Positions 26,361 to 36,032 are shown, numbered from the stretch's first letter. The stretch is 64,000 bases of DNA from Pseudonocardia sp. C8 (GCF_014267175.1 NZ_JACMTR010000002.1:2753501-2817500), one strand, 5' to 3'. Notes: a model not told the origin generated them from the letters alone. Made by a program: numbers and translations.

Positions 26361-27188
26361 ATGGGACGGCTGACGGTCCGCCGGCCGGTGCTGCGCCTGA
26401 ACCCCGACGGGTCCACGCGGTCGCGGCCGGACACGCTGGTCGCCGAGGAGCCGCTGGAGATCCGGGTCGCGGGGCGGCCGCTGACGGTCACCATGCGCAC
26501 CCCGGGACACGACGTCGAGCTCGCGCACGGGTTCCTGCTCACCGAGGGGGTCATCGGCGGCCGCGCCGACCTGGCGTCGGCCCGCTACTGCGACTCGGTC
26601 GACGAGCAGGGCCGCAACACCTACAACGTCCTCGACGTCGACCTCGCCGCCGGGGTCGAGCCGCCGGACGTCTCGGTCGAGCGGAACTTCTACACGACGT
26701 CCTCGTGCGGGGTGTGCGGGAAGGCCTCGCTGGACGCGGTGAAGCTCAAGACCCGGCACTCCCCCGCGGCCGATCCGCTGCGGCTGGACCGCACGCTGCT
26801 GCTGGAGCTGCCGGACCGGCTGCGCGAGCGGCAGAAGGTCTTCGGCTCCACCGGTGGCCTGCACGCCGCGGGCCTGTTCGACGCCGCCGGCGAGCTCCTC
26901 GTCGCGCGGGAGGACGTGGGCCGGCACAACGCCGTCGACAAGGTGCTCGGCCGGATGCTGATGGACGGCCGGATCCCGGCCGCAGGGACGGTGCTGATGG
27001 TGTCCGGGCGGGCCTCGTTCGAGCTGGTGCAGAAGGCGGTCATGGCGGGGGTGCCGGCGCTGGCGGCGGTGTCGGCGCCGTCGTCGCTGGCCGTGGAGCT
27101 CGCCGAGGAGGCCGGGATGACGCTGGTCGGGTTCCTGCGCGGCGCGACCGGCAACGTCTACACCGGCGCCGAGCGCATCGTCGTGTAG
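26361..27188 (+). CDS. fdhD: Formate dehydrogenase sulfurtransferase FdhD
   Basis: The 275-residue protein is FdhD, which carries sulfur from a cysteine desulfurase to the molybdenum of formate dehydrogenase, without which the enzyme is inactive. The catalytic pair is in [12 protein letters not shown] (CxxC). Other blocks are [57 protein letters not shown] and [16 protein letters not shown] 26361 follows GGAGGGAGA. It is transcribed away from mobA across a 123-base gap and is the only plus-strand gene of the cluster. Confidence 0.95.
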   Translation: MGRLTVRRPVLRLNPDGSTRSRPDTLVAEEPLEIRVAGRPLTVTMRTPGHDVELAHGFLLTEGVIGGRADLASARYCDSVDEQGRNTYNVLDVDLAAGVEPPDVSVERNFYTTSSCGVCGKASLDAVKLKTRHSPAADPLRLDRTLLLELPDRLRERQKVFGSTGGLHAAGLFDAAGELLVAREDVGRHNAVDKVLGRMLMDGRIPAAGTVLMVSGRASFELVQKAVMAGVPALAAVSAPSSLAVELAEEAGMTLVGFLRGATGNVYTGAERIVV

Positions 27189-27198
27189 CGGCCGGCGC

Positions 27199-27702
27199 TC
27201 AGCGCTCCCGGGCGTCCAGGTGCCGCAGCAGGTTCGCGGCGAACCGGTCCCCGGTCCGGTCCATCGTCGTCCTCATCGTGCGGGTGACCACCGGGGCGGC
27301 CAGCCGGGACAGCGGCAGGTCGACGTCCAGGGTCAGCGCGATCTCCAACCGGGTCGCCGGCGTGCCGTCCCCGGCGGCCTCGGCGTCGTCGAGCGCGTAG
27401 TACCCCTCCGCGCCCGCCCACTCGGTGACACCCTCCGGCGGAGCGTGCGTGAACTCGATCCGCTTGCCCTCGGTGAAGGTCATCCGCTCGGTGAACACCG
27501 GTTTGATCCCGACGCCGAGGACCGCCAGCCGGACCAGGTGCCAGCGCCAGAACGTGTCCCCGCCCTCGCTGGACGCCTCGATCCGGTTCAGCAGCGGCGT
27601 CAGCCGCGGCAGCAGCGCCGGGTCGGTGAGGGCACGCCACACCTCGGTCCGGTCGGCGGTGACGACCGCGTCCGACCGGGTGGTGGCGGAGAAGCGGGTC
27701 AG
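27199..27702 (-). CDS. SRPBCC/DUF2505-like protein coupled to prcA, possible CTG start
   Basis: The protein of about 167 residues has a START/SRPBCC-type beta-alpha fold: [23 protein letters not shown], then [15 protein letters not shown], and a C-terminal helix [22 protein letters not shown]. Ligand and role are unknown. No ATG or GTG lies before the first strand. A CTG at 27702 overlaps the prcA stop as CTGA, in the same geometry as GTGA couplings elsewhere here, and a GGGGGAGGG lies upstream. The next GTG would remove the N-terminal strand. I propose CTG as the start, with moderate confidence. It closes the pup-prcBA operon. Confidence 0.65.
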   Translation of the reverse strand: MTRFSATTRSDAVVTADRTEVWRALTDPALLPRLTPLLNRIEASSEGGDTFWRWHLVRLAVLGVGIKPVFTERMTFTEGKRIEFTHAPPEGVTEWAGAEGYYALDDAEAAGDGTPATRLEIALTLDVDLPLSRLAAPVVTRTMRTTMDRTGDRFAANLLRHLDARER

Positions 27703-28514
27703 GACGAACCGCCCTCCCCCAGGGCACCCCCGGCGGCCGGGGTGTCGTCGCCGCCGGCCACGTGCGGCTCCGGCTCGGCGGTGCCGCGGTTCGCGGCCGG
27801 CAGCAGCTCGGCCAGCGCGGCGCCCTCGATCCGGCGGAACGTGCGGCGCGGGCGGGTGCGGTCGAGCACCGCGACCTCGAGCGCCTCCCGGCTGAGCACC
27901 CGCGGCGCCGACTTGGCCCCGTTGCCGGGCGAGGCCGGGTCGGCGCCGGGGACCTGCAGGCCGCCGAGCGCGACCCCGATCGCGGCGCCGAGCTCGAGAC
28001 CGGGCTCGTAGGTCTCGCCCAGCTTGGTCGAGATCGGCTCGGTCTGGCCGCCCATGACGACGTACCGCGGCTCGTCGGTGATCGACCCGTCGTAGGTGAT
28101 CCGGTACAGCTGGTCGCCGTCGGCTTCGGTGCCGACCTCGGCCACGCACAGCTCCACCTCGAACGGCTTCTGCTGCTCGACGAACGCCGTGCCGAGAGCC
28201 TGCGCGTAGGCGTTGGCCAGCATCCGCCCGGTGACGTCGCGCCGGTCGTAGGTGAAGCCGCGGAAGTCGGCCATCCGGATGCCGCCGGTGCGCAGGTTCT
28301 CGAACTCGTTGTACCGGCCGACCGCGGCGAACCCGATCTTGTCGTAGATCTCGGAGACCTTGTGCAGCGCGGTCGACCGGTTCTCGGCGACGAACAGCAC
28401 GCCGCCGGCGTAGGTCAGGACGACCACGCTGCGGCCGCGGGCGATGCCCTTGCGGGCGAGCTCCGACCGGTCGCGCAGGAGCTGGTCGACGGAGGAGTAG
28501 AACGGCATCGTCAT
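27699..28514 (-). CDS. prcA: 20S proteasome alpha subunit
   Basis: This 271-residue protein matches mycobacterial PrcA closely: [61 protein letters not shown] and [14 protein letters not shown]. Alpha subunits form the outer rings of the barrel and their N-termini (here TMPFYSSV) close the entry gate that the ATPase opens. No catalytic threonine is expected. The last 40 residues are Gly/Ala/Glu-rich and probably disordered. The start is ATG 28514. It follows prcB by 61 bases, and its stop overlaps the next gene. Confidence 0.96.
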   Translation of the reverse strand: MTMPFYSSVDQLLRDRSELARKGIARGRSVVVLTYAGGVLFVAENRSTALHKVSEIYDKIGFAAVGRYNEFENLRTGGIRMADFRGFTYDRRDVTGRMLANAYAQALGTAFVEQQKPFEVELCVAEVGTEADGDQLYRITYDGSITDEPRYVVMGGQTEPISTKLGETYEPGLELGAAIGVALGGLQVPGADPASPGNGAKSAPRVLSREALEVAVLDRTRPRRTFRRIEGAALAELLPAANRGTAEPEPHVAGGDDTPAAGGALGEGGSS

Positions 28515-28575
28515 GGGGAGGCGCTCCAGGCTCGTTCTCGTGCGGGGAGGGGACGCATCGGCATGGACCGGTGGC

Positions 28576-29457
28576 TCAGCGGGGCCCGCCCGGGCGCTCC
28601 CGGCGCCCGGCGATGACCTGGTCGACGACGGCGGTCATCTCGTCCTCGGTCCGCCGGACGGCGCCGTCGGCGGTGATCCCGACGACCACCGGGTAGATCC
28701 GGCGCACGGTGTCCGGTCCGCCGGTGGCGGTGTCGTCGTCGGCGGCGTCGTAGAGCGCCTCCACCGCGGTCCGCACCGCGCCGTCCAGGTCGGCGGCCGG
28801 GTCGTGCAGCTTCTTCAGCGACGACTTCGCGAACACCGAGCCGGAGCCGACGGCGTGGAAGCCGAGGTGCTCGTCGTAGCGGCCGCCGGTGGGGTCGTAG
28901 GTGACGATGCGCCCGGCCCGGGCCGGGTCGGAGATCGCGGTGTCGTAGCCGGCGAACAGCGGGACGACCACGAACCCCTGCAGCGCCGCGCCGAGGTTCT
29001 GCCGGACCATCCCGGCCAGCCGGTTCGCCTTGCCGTCCAGCGACAGCGGCACGCCCTCGAGCTTCTCGTAGTTCTCCAGGTCCACGCTGAACAGCCGGAC
29101 CATCTCCAGCGCGATCCCGGCCGAGCCGGCGATGCCGACCGCCGAGTGGGTGTCGGTGACGAACACCTTCTCGATGTCGCGCTGGGCGATCACGTTCCCG
29201 GAGGTCGCGCGGCGGTCACCGGCGATGACGACCCCGCCGGAGAAGGTCAGCGCGACGATCGTGGTGCCGTGCGGCACGCCGAGCGCGTCGGCCGTGCCCG
29301 GGCCGGCCTGCGGGACGACCCCGGCGCCGGGCACCAGGTGCGGCGCCGTGACCCCGACGAACTCGGAGAACGACTCGGACCCGGTGAGGAAGGTGCCGAG
29401 CTGGCCCGTGTGGTGCGCGGGCACCAGTCCGGGGGTGACCGACGGCCGGAACTCCAT
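28576..29457 (-). CDS. prcB: 20S proteasome beta subunit, with propeptide
   Basis: The 293-residue precursor has a propeptide of about 64 residues ending VPHG, then the active N-terminal Thr65 in [21 protein letters not shown], which is exposed by self-cleavage. Lys in the GDRRATSG region and [20 protein letters not shown] are typical of the actinobacterial beta subunit. It forms the two inner rings that degrade pupylated proteins. ATG 29457 is the likely start; an ATG at 29508 would lengthen the propeptide by 17. It lies 155 bases downstream of pup, in the same operon. Confidence 0.96.
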   Translation of the reverse strand: MEFRPSVTPGLVPAHHTGQLGTFLTGSESFSEFVGVTAPHLVPGAGVVPQAGPGTADALGVPHGTTIVALTFSGGVVIAGDRRATSGNVIAQRDIEKVFVTDTHSAVGIAGSAGIALEMVRLFSVDLENYEKLEGVPLSLDGKANRLAGMVRQNLGAALQGFVVVPLFAGYDTAISDPARAGRIVTYDPTGGRYDEHLGFHAVGSGSVFAKSSLKKLHDPAADLDGAVRTAVEALYDAADDDTATGGPDTVRRIYPVVVGITADGAVRRTEDEMTAVVDQVIAGRRERPGGPR

Positions 29458-29612
29458 CTTCTTCGACGTGCCTCTCGTTCGAACTGCGTGCGCCGGGGGT
29501 CCCGCCACGGTGCCCGTGGGTGCTGCGGCGGCCGTTCCGGCACGGCCGGGCCCGCTGGTGCGGACCCGGCCGGGACGGTACTGCTGTGGATGCGATGGTG
29601 CCCGCTAGGCGG

Positions 29613-29810
29613 TCACTCGCCGCCCTTCTGGACGTAGGACCGGACGAAGTCCTCCGCGTTCTCCTCGAGGACGTCGTCGATCTCGTCGAGGATGGTGTCG
29701 ACGTCCTCGCCGAGCTTCTCCCGACGCTCCTGGCCGGATCCGGACGCGTTCTCGCCGGACTCGTCGTCGCCGTCGCCACCGCCCTGGCGCTTCGTCTGCT
29801 CCTGCGACAT
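29613..29810 (-). CDS. pup: Prokaryotic ubiquitin-like protein Pup, ending in Gly-Gly-Glu
   Basis: The 65-residue, strongly charged protein is Pup, the tag for proteasomal degradation. The N-terminal half is disordered (QEQTKRQGGGDGDDE); the C-terminal half has the helix that binds the ATPase coiled coil (EDVDTILDEIDDVLEENAEDFVRSYVQKGGE). It ends in Glu rather than Gln, so PafA can use it directly, without deamidation by Dop. The start ATG 29810 has AGGAGG eight bases upstream, a strong site that fits high expression. dop lies 124 bases upstream, prcB 155 bases downstream. Confidence 0.97.
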   Translation of the reverse strand: MSQEQTKRQGGGDGDDESGENASGSGQERREKLGEDVDTILDEIDDVLEENAEDFVRSYVQKGGE

Positions 29811-29934
29811 GACGCCTCCTCCTTGCACTGGGACACCTTCACCTTACCGATCACCACCGACAAAATCGCCCGGAGCGCGTCGGTGGGTCGGAACGGGCGG
29901 CCCGGGTCACGCAGGCCGGGTCACCGGGGCGGGG

Positions 29935-31461
29935 TCACGATCCCGTGAGCTTGTCCACCAGCTCGGCGGCACTGGACACCGTGTCGAAAAGTTCCCCGAC
30001 GTGCTTGCGGGTGCCCCGCAGCGGCTCCAGGGTCGGGATCCGGACCAGCGACTCGCGCCCCAGGTCGAAGATCACCGAGTCCCAGGACGCGGCGGCCACC
30101 TCCACCGGGTAGCGGCCCATGCAGGTGCCCCGGAAGTAGGCGCGGGTGTCCTCCGGCGGCTGGGTCATCGCGGCCATGACCTCGTCCTCGGTCACGAGCC
30201 GGCGCATCGACCCGCGGGTGACGAGCCGGTTGTACAGGCCCTTGGCCAGCCGCACGTCGGAGTACTGCAGGTCGACCATGCCGAGCCGGCCGGACGCCCA
30301 GGTCAGGCCGTCCCGCTCGCGGTAGGCCTCCAGCAGCTTGAGCTTCGCCGTCCAGTCCAGCCGGTCGGCGGTGAGCATGGGGTCCCGCTCGAGGTCGGCG
30401 AGCACCGACTCCCACTCCTCGACGACCTCGCGGGTGTCGGGGTCCCAGTCCGAGCGCTGGTTGCCGACGGTCTCCTCCAGGTGCGCGACGACCCGCGCCA
30501 GGTACTCCTGCTGCAGGTTCAGCGCGGTGAGATGCCGGCCGTCGACCAGCGGCACCGTCCGCTGCAGCGTGGGGTCGTGGCTGATCCGGGACACCGACTT
30601 GACCGGCTCGGCCAGGCGCAAGTCCTCGAACGACCTGCCGTGCTCGATCATGTCCAGCACGAGCGCGGTGGTGCCCACCTTCAGCAGGGTCGCGACCTCG
30701 GACAGGTTCGCGTCGCCGATGATGACGTGCAGCCTGCGGTACTTGTCGGCGTCGGCGTGCGGCTCGTCGCGGGTGTTGATGATGCCGCGCTTGAGGGTGG
30801 TCTCGAGGCCGACCTCGACCTCGATGTAGTCCGAGCGCTGCGCGATCTGGTAGCCGGGCTCGTCGCCCTGCTGGCCCAGCCCGACCCGCCCGGAGCCGCA
30901 GACGACCTGGCGGGACACGAAGAACGGGGTGAGGCCGGCCACGATCGACGGGAACGTCGTCGTCCGGGCCATCAGGTAGTTCTCGTGCGAGCCGTAGCTC
31001 GCCCCCTTGCCGTCGACGTTGTTCTTGTAGAGCTGCATCCGGGGCGCGCCCGGGACCGTCGCCGCCCGGTTGGCGGCCTCGAGCATGATCCGCTCACCGG
31101 CCTTGTCCCAGATCACGACGTCCCGCGGGGTCAGCACCTCGGGCGTCGAGTACTCCGGGTGGGCGTGGTCGACGTAGAACCGCGCGCCGTTGGTGAGGAT
31201 GACGTTCGCCGCGCCGAGGTCGTCGAGGTCGGTGTCGAGCTGCGGGGCCAGCGACGGCGCCGAGAGGTCGAACCCGCGGGCATCCCGCAGCGGCGACTCG
31301 ACCTCGTAGTCCCAGCGGGCCCGGCGGTTGCGCGGGACGTCCGCGGCCGCGGCGTAGGCGAGCACGACCTGCGTCGAGGTGACCACCGGGTTCGCGGTCG
31401 GGTCCCCGGGCACCGCGATGCCGTACTCCACCTCGGTGCCCATGATCCGGCGGGCCGTCAC
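29935..31461 (-). CDS. dop: Depupylase / deamidase of Pup (Dop)
   Basis: The 508-residue protein is the paralogue of PafA. It begins [23 protein letters not shown] and has the insertion loop typical of Dop ([22 protein letters not shown]). Asp98 in [13 protein letters not shown] is in the place of the catalytic Asp, and [26 protein letters not shown] forms the ATP/metal region. Since Pup here ends in Glu, its main job should be to remove Pup from substrates. GTG 31461 is chosen because AGGGGG lies seven bases upstream and the length then fits the family (about 500); ATG 31491 is in frame too. It probably starts the dop-pup-prcBA operon. Confidence 0.94.
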   Translation of the reverse strand: MTARRIMGTEVEYGIAVPGDPTANPVVTSTQVVLAYAAAADVPRNRRARWDYEVESPLRDARGFDLSAPSLAPQLDTDLDDLGAANVILTNGARFYVDHAHPEYSTPEVLTPRDVVIWDKAGERIMLEAANRAATVPGAPRMQLYKNNVDGKGASYGSHENYLMARTTTFPSIVAGLTPFFVSRQVVCGSGRVGLGQQGDEPGYQIAQRSDYIEVEVGLETTLKRGIINTRDEPHADADKYRRLHVIIGDANLSEVATLLKVGTTALVLDMIEHGRSFEDLRLAEPVKSVSRISHDPTLQRTVPLVDGRHLTALNLQQEYLARVVAHLEETVGNQRSDWDPDTREVVEEWESVLADLERDPMLTADRLDWTAKLKLLEAYRERDGLTWASGRLGMVDLQYSDVRLAKGLYNRLVTRGSMRRLVTEDEVMAAMTQPPEDTRAYFRGTCMGRYPVEVAAASWDSVIFDLGRESLVRIPTLEPLRGTRKHVGELFDTVSSAAELVDKLTGS

Positions 31462-31614
31462 GACGGGCCCCCTGCGCGATACTGCATCCATCGAGCCTAA
31501 CCGCCGGGACGGCCCCGCGTGTCGATGCTCGGCCGGCAAGCCTCGCCCGGCATCGGGTGCGCCCTCGGCACCCCGCGGCACGGCGGGATCCCCGCTCGGC
31601 GATCATCGGTGGGT

Positions 31615-32172
31615 GTGACCGATCCCGCACGCGAACGCCTGACCGTCTTCGACGCGGCCGGCACCCCGGTCGGTTCCGCCGAACGCCGCGAGGTGTACGC
31701 CCGTTCGCTCTGGCACGCGACGACCGCGGTCGCCCTGCGCAGCACCGACGGCGCGCGGCTCTACGTCCACCGGCGCACGGCGACGAAGCTGGTCATGCCG
31801 GGGCTGTGGGACTGCTTCGCCGGCGGCGTGCTCGACGAGGGCGAGGACCCGGACGCGTGTGCCGCCCGGGAGCTCGGTGAGGAGCTCGGCGTCACCGGGG
31901 TGGCCCTGGAGAAACTGGGCGCGCTGGCGTTCGACGCGGCCGCGCTGGGCATCGACACCGGCCCCGGCTCGGGCCCGGACGGCCTGCGCGCGCACGTGCA
32001 CCTCTACCAGGCGTACTGGGACGGCCCGGTCGTCCACCAGCCGTCGGAGGTCGCCGAGGGCGGCTGGTGGACCCTCGACGAGCTCCGCGCGCGTCTCGGC
32101 TCCCTCGAGTACCCCTGGGTGCCGGACGGCCGGTGGGTCGCCCGTCGCTGGCTCGCCGGGGACGTGGGTTAG
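31615..32172 (+). CDS. NUDIX hydrolase, isopentenyl-diphosphate isomerase-like
   Basis: The 185-residue protein carries a NUDIX box (GGVLDEGEDPDACAARELGEELG, in the pattern Gx5Ex7REUxEExGU) within a fold close to the YfcD/Idi group: LWHATTAVALR, LYVHRRTATKLVMPGLWDCFAGG. It hydrolyses or remodels a nucleoside- or prenyl-diphosphate; the substrate is not known. The start is GTG 31615. It is divergent from dop, with 150 bases between, and ends before a hairpin at 32191. Confidence 0.85.
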   Translation: MTDPARERLTVFDAAGTPVGSAERREVYARSLWHATTAVALRSTDGARLYVHRRTATKLVMPGLWDCFAGGVLDEGEDPDACAARELGEELGVTGVALEKLGALAFDAAALGIDTGPGSGPDGLRAHVHLYQAYWDGPVVHQPSEVAEGGWWTLDELRARLGSLEYPWVPDGRWVARRWLAGDVG

Positions 32173-32190
32173 AGTGCCGCGTCCGCGCGC

Positions 32191-32226
32191 GTACCGGTGG
32201 GTAACTGAGGTCACCCACACCGGTAC
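32191..32226 (+). terminator. Hairpin after the NUDIX gene
   Basis: GTACCGGT and ACCGGTAC pair, with GGGT/ACCC continuing the stem past a 2-base bulge, around a loop of about eight bases. It lies 18 bases after the NUDIX stop and ends that transcript, or regulates the small gene downstream. Confidence 0.55.
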
Positions 32227-32335
32227 CTGGATCGGTTAACGGCCGGCGGGTCGCGCGACGACACACACCCCGAGGCCCAGCGTGGGGTCTCGGAGTACGA
32301 CGACCCACCACGCGACACGTGTTCAGGAGTGCCCC

Positions 32336-32533
32336 ATGGTCAGCATCTCGGTCTCGGCCCGTTCCCTCGCCGCCGCCCGGCTGATCGACCCGGACGTCAA
32401 CACCGCCGCCGTGCAGGCCGCGGTGGAGGCCGCGCTGGCGGCCGAGCGTCAGGAGACGCGGGACGCCGGCCGTCCGGCCACGCGTCGCGAGCACACCGCC
32501 CGCCGCGAGCCGGACGCCCGCCGCGCCGTCTGA
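32336..32533 (+). CDS. Small hypothetical protein, 65 residues
   Basis: It starts at ATG 32336, with AGGAG ten bases upstream. The sequence begins MVSISVSARSLAAARLIDP, continues as an Ala/Glu-rich predicted helix (NTAAVQAAVEAALAAERQETRDAG) and ends in an Arg-rich tail. No family is recognised. The 109 bases between the previous hairpin and this start hold a second small hairpin (CCGAGGCCC/GGGGTCTCGG, about 32270-32293). A strong bidirectional terminator follows at 32558. A real gene is likely, given its ribosome site and terminator, but its function is unknown. Confidence 0.6.
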   Translation: MVSISVSARSLAAARLIDPDVNTAAVQAAVEAALAAERQETRDAGRPATRREHTARREPDARRAV

Positions 32534-32557
32534 GCCGCTCCCGGCTCCCCCGGTCGT

Positions 32558-32604
32558 ACTCATGGACCGAAGGCCCCGTCGCACGGGGCTTTCGGTCCAT
32601 GAGT
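32558..32604. terminator. Strong bidirectional hairpin terminator
   Basis: Two 22-base arms (beginning ACTCATGGACCG and ending CGGTCCATGAGT) pair with a single mismatch around a 3-base loop. It lies between the small plus-strand gene and the convergent lipoamide dehydrogenase gene. Confidence 0.85.
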
Positions 32605-32632
32605 GTGTCGACGGCGGGCGGGAGGGCCCCGG

Positions 32633-34036
32633 TCAGAGGTTGATCATGTGGCCGGCCAGGCCGTGGATCGCCTCCTGCAGGCACTCCGACAGGGTCGGGT
32701 GGGCGTGCACGTTGCGCGCCATCTCGTGCACGGTCAGGTCCCACTTCTGGGCCAGGGTCAGCTCCGGCAGCAGCTCGGTGGCCTCCGCGCCGATGATGTG
32801 CCCGCCGAGCAGCTCGCCGTAGGTGTCGTCGGCGATGAGCTTGATGAAGCCGTTCGGCTCGGCCATGCCGTGCGCCTTGCCGTTCGCGGTGAACGGGAAG
32901 GTCGCGACGTTGACCTTCCAGCCGCGCTCGTCGGCGAGCTCGCGGGCCTCGGCCTCGGTGTAGCCGAACGACGCGACCTGCGGGTTGCAGAAGGTCGCCC
33001 GCGGCATCATCTTGTAGTCCAGCTCCTGGGTCTCGGCGCCGGCCAGGGTCTCGGCGGCGACGACGCCCTGCGCCTCGGCCACGTGCGCGAGCATCAGCTG
33101 CGCGGTGACGTCACCGATCGCGTAGACGTGGTCCACGCTGGTGCGCATGTAGTCGTCGATCTTGATGGCGCCGCGCTCGGTCAGCTCGACGCCCAGCTTG
33201 TCCAGGCCGTAGCCGTCCACCCGCGGGGCGAACCCGATCGCCTGCACGACCTTGTCGGCACGCAGCTCCTCGGTGCCCTTGGCCGTGGACACGGTGACGG
33301 TCACGCCCGAGCCGTCGTCGACGATCGACTCCACCTTGGTGGAGGTCCGGACGGTCACCCCGAGCTTCTTGTAGCGCTTGAGCAGCTCCTTGGACACGTC
33401 GGCGTCCTCCAGCGGGAGGAGCCGGTCCAGGTACTCGACGATCGTGACGTCGACGCCGTAGTTGGCCAGCACGTAGGCGAACTCGACGCCGATCGCGCCG
33501 GCGCCGGCGATGATGACGCTCTTCGGCAGCTCGCGGGTGAGGATCTGCTCCTCGTAGGTCACCACGCGCTCGGACAGCGAGGTGCCCGGCAGCAGCTTGA
33601 CCGTGGAACCGGCCGCGATGATCACGTCGTCGTAGGTGACGGTCTCGTTGCCGCCCTTGGACAGCTCGACCTCGATCTCGCCGGGCCGGGTGAAGCGGCC
33701 GAACCCGTCGAACTCGGTGATCTTGTTCTTCTTCATGAGGAAGTGGACGCCCTTGACCCGGCCGTCCGCGACGGTACGACTGCGGTCGAAGGCGACCCCG
33801 TAGTCCAGCGACACGTCACCGGAGAAGCCGAAGGTCTTCTGCTCCTGGGTGACGATGTGCGCGAGCTCCGCGTTGCGCAGCAGCGCCTTCGAGGGGATGC
33901 AGCCCACGTTGAGGCAGACACCGCCCCAGTACTTCTCCTCGATCACCGCCACACTGCGGCCGAGCTGCGCGGCACGAATGGCCGCTACGTATCCACCGGG
34001 TCCGGCACCGAGCACGACGACGTCGAAATGAGGCAT
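32633..34036 (-). CDS. lpdA: Dihydrolipoyl dehydrogenase
   Basis: The 467-residue flavoprotein has the FAD-binding [15 protein letters not shown], the redox disulfide in [15 protein letters not shown], the NAD-binding [23 protein letters not shown] near the second FAD contact, and the active-site His-Glu in [13 protein letters not shown]. It reoxidises dihydrolipoamide of the pyruvate and oxoglutarate dehydrogenase complexes and the glycine cleavage system, giving NADH. The E1/E2 genes are not nearby, as usual for actinobacterial lpdA. It starts at ATG 34036, 10 bases after the MarR gene, so the two could be cotranscribed. Confidence 0.95.
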   Translation of the reverse strand: MPHFDVVVLGAGPGGYVAAIRAAQLGRSVAVIEEKYWGGVCLNVGCIPSKALLRNAELAHIVTQEQKTFGFSGDVSLDYGVAFDRSRTVADGRVKGVHFLMKKNKITEFDGFGRFTRPGEIEVELSKGGNETVTYDDVIIAAGSTVKLLPGTSLSERVVTYEEQILTRELPKSVIIAGAGAIGVEFAYVLANYGVDVTIVEYLDRLLPLEDADVSKELLKRYKKLGVTVRTSTKVESIVDDGSGVTVTVSTAKGTEELRADKVVQAIGFAPRVDGYGLDKLGVELTERGAIKIDDYMRTSVDHVYAIGDVTAQLMLAHVAEAQGVVAAETLAGAETQELDYKMMPRATFCNPQVASFGYTEAEARELADERGWKVNVATFPFTANGKAHGMAEPNGFIKLIADDTYGELLGGHIIGAEATELLPELTLAQKWDLTVHEMARNVHAHPTLSECLQEAIHGLAGHMINL

Positions 34037-34046
34037 GCCGCTCAGC

Positions 34047-34565
34047 CTAGGATGCGCGGGCCGGATCCGGGCCGTCCGGTCCCGAGTCACCCGTCACGGG
34101 CCATTCCGGCCGGTCGGACAGGTGCGCCACGATGGCCTCGGCCGCGTCCCGCAGTGCCGCCTGCTGGTCGGGGGTGAGCGCGTCGAAGACGGCCTCGCGG
34201 ACGCTCTCGACGTGCTCCGGCGCGGCCGCGACCAGCACCTGCCACCCGTCCTCGGTCAGCTGCGCCAGCTGCCCCCGGCGGTCGGTGGGGCAGGCCCGCC
34301 GGACGATCCAGCCCGCCTCCTCCATCCGGGCCACCGCATGCGAGACCCGGCTGCGCGACGACATCGCCGAGTCGGCGAGCACGCTCATCCGGAGCGTGCG
34401 GCACGGCGCCTCGGACAGCCGGACCAGGATCTCGTAGTACGCCTGCGGCATCCCGGCCGCGGTCTGCAGCCTGCGTTCGACCTTCTCCGACACCAGCCGC
34501 TGTGCGGCGAGGAAGGCACGCCAGGTCCGCTGCTCCTCGTCGTCGAGCCAGCGCGTGTGATCCAC
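34047..34565 (-). CDS. MarR-family transcription regulator
   Basis: The 172-residue protein has a winged helix-turn-helix ([33 protein letters not shown]) followed by the wing [13 protein letters not shown], typical of MarR. It begins at GTG 34565 (VDHTRW). It is divergent from the yceI gene, with inverted repeats between them, so it probably represses yceI and itself. The ligand is unknown; MarR-YceI pairs are common in actinobacteria and often tied to isoprenoid or oxidative stress. Confidence 0.88.
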   Translation of the reverse strand: MDHTRWLDDEEQRTWRAFLAAQRLVSEKVERRLQTAAGMPQAYYEILVRLSEAPCRTLRMSVLADSAMSSRSRVSHAVARMEEAGWIVRRACPTDRRGQLAQLTEDGWQVLVAAAPEHVESVREAVFDALTPDQQAALRDAAEAIVAHLSDRPEWPVTGDSGPDGPDPARAS

Positions 34566-34580
34566 CGCACCCTCCGGAAT

Positions 34581-34642
34581 GGTTGAGCGTTCATCTTGTT
34601 GCTTCTATCGTCGCTCACAGCACGTGAGAGTTCAACTATCCT
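34581..34642. promoter_or_regulatory. marR-yceI intergenic control region with inverted repeats
   Basis: GTTGAGCGTTC (from 34582) and its near inverse GAGAGTTCAAC (to 34636) face each other, and a perfect CTCAC/GTGAG repeat with a 5-base spacer lies at 34614-34628. A -10-like TATCCT follows at 34637, and GGAGG precedes the yceI start. This is a probable MarR binding region. Confidence 0.5.
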
Positions 34643-34662
34643 CGTTCACGGAGGCGTTCCCC

Positions 34663-35214
34663 ATGACCACCAGCATCCCGAACTACATCCCCGGCACCTG
34701 GGACATCGACCCGGTCCACAGCGACGTGTCGTTCGTCGTCCGTCACATGATGGTGAGCAAGGTCCGCGGCCGCTTCGAGCAGGTCTCCGGCGAGATCGTC
34801 ACCGCCGAGAACGTCGAGGACTCGCGGGTCACCGCCACCATCGACGCCACCTCGATCAACACCGGCAACGCCCAGCGCGACGAGCACATCCGCTCGGCCG
34901 ACTTCTTCGAGGTCGAGAACCACCCGGAGTGGACCTTCACCTCGACCGGCCTGCTGGCCAAGGGCGACGACTTCGTCCTGAACGGCGACCTGACCATCAA
35001 GGGCGTCACCCGGCCGGTCGAGCTGAAGCTCGAGATCAACGGCTTCGGCCCGGACGCGTTCGGCGGCACCCGCGCCGGCTTCACCGCCACGACCTCGATC
35101 AACCGCTCCGACTTCGGCGTCGACATCAGCCTGCCGATGGACGGCGGCGGCGTGGTCGTCAGCGAGAAGGTCGGCATCGAGCTGGAGATCCAGGCCGTGC
35201 TGCGCGCCTCCTGA
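34663..35214 (+). CDS. YceI-family lipid-binding protein
   Basis: The 183-residue protein is a YceI lipocalin-like barrel: GTWDIDPVHSDVSFVVRHMMVSKVRGRFEQVSG at the N-terminus and LNGDLTIKGVTRPVELKLEINGFG in the middle. Family members bind polyisoprenoids. There is no signal peptide, so it is cytoplasmic, unlike the periplasmic E. coli protein. ATG 34663 has GGAGG nine bases upstream. It is divergent from a MarR gene and ends at a strong hairpin. Confidence 0.93.
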   Translation: MTTSIPNYIPGTWDIDPVHSDVSFVVRHMMVSKVRGRFEQVSGEIVTAENVEDSRVTATIDATSINTGNAQRDEHIRSADFFEVENHPEWTFTSTGLLAKGDDFVLNGDLTIKGVTRPVELKLEINGFGPDAFGGTRAGFTATTSINRSDFGVDISLPMDGGGVVVSEKVGIELEIQAVLRAS

Positions 35215-35225
35215 GCCGCGCACGT

Positions 35226-35264
35226 CCGGGAGCCCCGGTCCGCGCACGCGGACCGGGGCTCCGG
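35226..35264 (+). terminator. Hairpin terminator after yceI
   Basis: GAGCCCCGGTCCGC and GCGGACCGGGGCTC are perfect 14-base arms around a 4-base loop, extended by CCGG on each side. It lies 11 bases after the yceI stop. Confidence 0.85.
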
Positions 35265-35284
35265 TGCGTCGTAGGCTGGCCGGC

Positions 35285-36028
35285 GTGTCCGGGTACCGCG
35301 AGCGCGCCCCCGCCGGGCCGCTCCGCGACCTGGTCGAGGTCGCGTGGGAGGGCCGTTCCGGCCCGGAGGGCGCCCGGCGGGTGCTCCCCGACGGCTGCAT
35401 GGACCTCATCGTGCTCGACGGGCGCCTCGTCGTCGCCGGGCCGGACACCGGCGTGCACCTCGCGACGACCGCCCCGGGGGCGGTGACCACCGGGTTGCGG
35501 TTCCGGCCGGGCGCGCTGCCGGCGCTGCTCGGCGTGCCCGCCGCGCAGCTCCGGGACCGGCGGGTCCCGCTCGCCGACGTGCTCGACGCGGCCCGCCTGC
35601 GCACCGCGTTGCGGACCGGCGCCGACCCGTCCGTGCCGCAGGGCCCTCCGGGGGATGACCTCGCGCAGCTCGTGCGGGTCACCGCGGTGCTCCGGTCCCA
35701 CGACGAGGGGGACGGGCGGCGCCCGCTGCCCGACCCGCTCCCCCGACCCGCGTTGCGGGCCCTGGCCGGCGGCATGCCCGCCGCCGAGCTCGCCGACCGG
35801 CTCGGCGTCACGGCCCGCACGCTGCACCGGCGCTGCGTCGCCACCCTCGGCTACGGCCCGTCCGTGGCGCGCCGGGTGCTGCGGTTCCGGGCCGCGGGCG
35901 CCCTGCTGTGGGACGGCGTCGCCCCGGCCGAGGTCGCCGCCCGGTGCGGCTACGCCGATCAGCCGCACCTGTCCCGCGAGGTCCGGGCCCTGGCCGGAGT
36001 CTCCCCCGCCACGCTCGCCGCGCGGTGA
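35285..36028 (+). CDS. AraC-type transcription regulator
   Basis: The 247-residue protein has an N-terminal sensor domain like DUF6597 (YRERAPAGPLRDLVEVAWEG, RRVLPDGCMDLIVLDGRLVVAGPDT), then a C-terminal AraC DNA-binding domain with two helix-turn-helix units: MPAAELADRLGVTARTLHRRCVATLGYGPSVARRVLRFR and VAPAEVAARCGYADQPHLSREVRALAGVSPATLAA. The start is GTG 35285. It often regulates a neighbouring VOC-type gene; here that convergent gene ends only 5 bases away. The effector is unknown. Confidence 0.88.
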   Translation: MSGYRERAPAGPLRDLVEVAWEGRSGPEGARRVLPDGCMDLIVLDGRLVVAGPDTGVHLATTAPGAVTTGLRFRPGALPALLGVPAAQLRDRRVPLADVLDAARLRTALRTGADPSVPQGPPGDDLAQLVRVTAVLRSHDEGDGRRPLPDPLPRPALRALAGGMPAAELADRLGVTARTLHRRCVATLGYGPSVARRVLRFRAAGALLWDGVAPAEVAARCGYADQPHLSREVRALAGVSPATLAAR

Positions 36029-36032
36029 CCGC

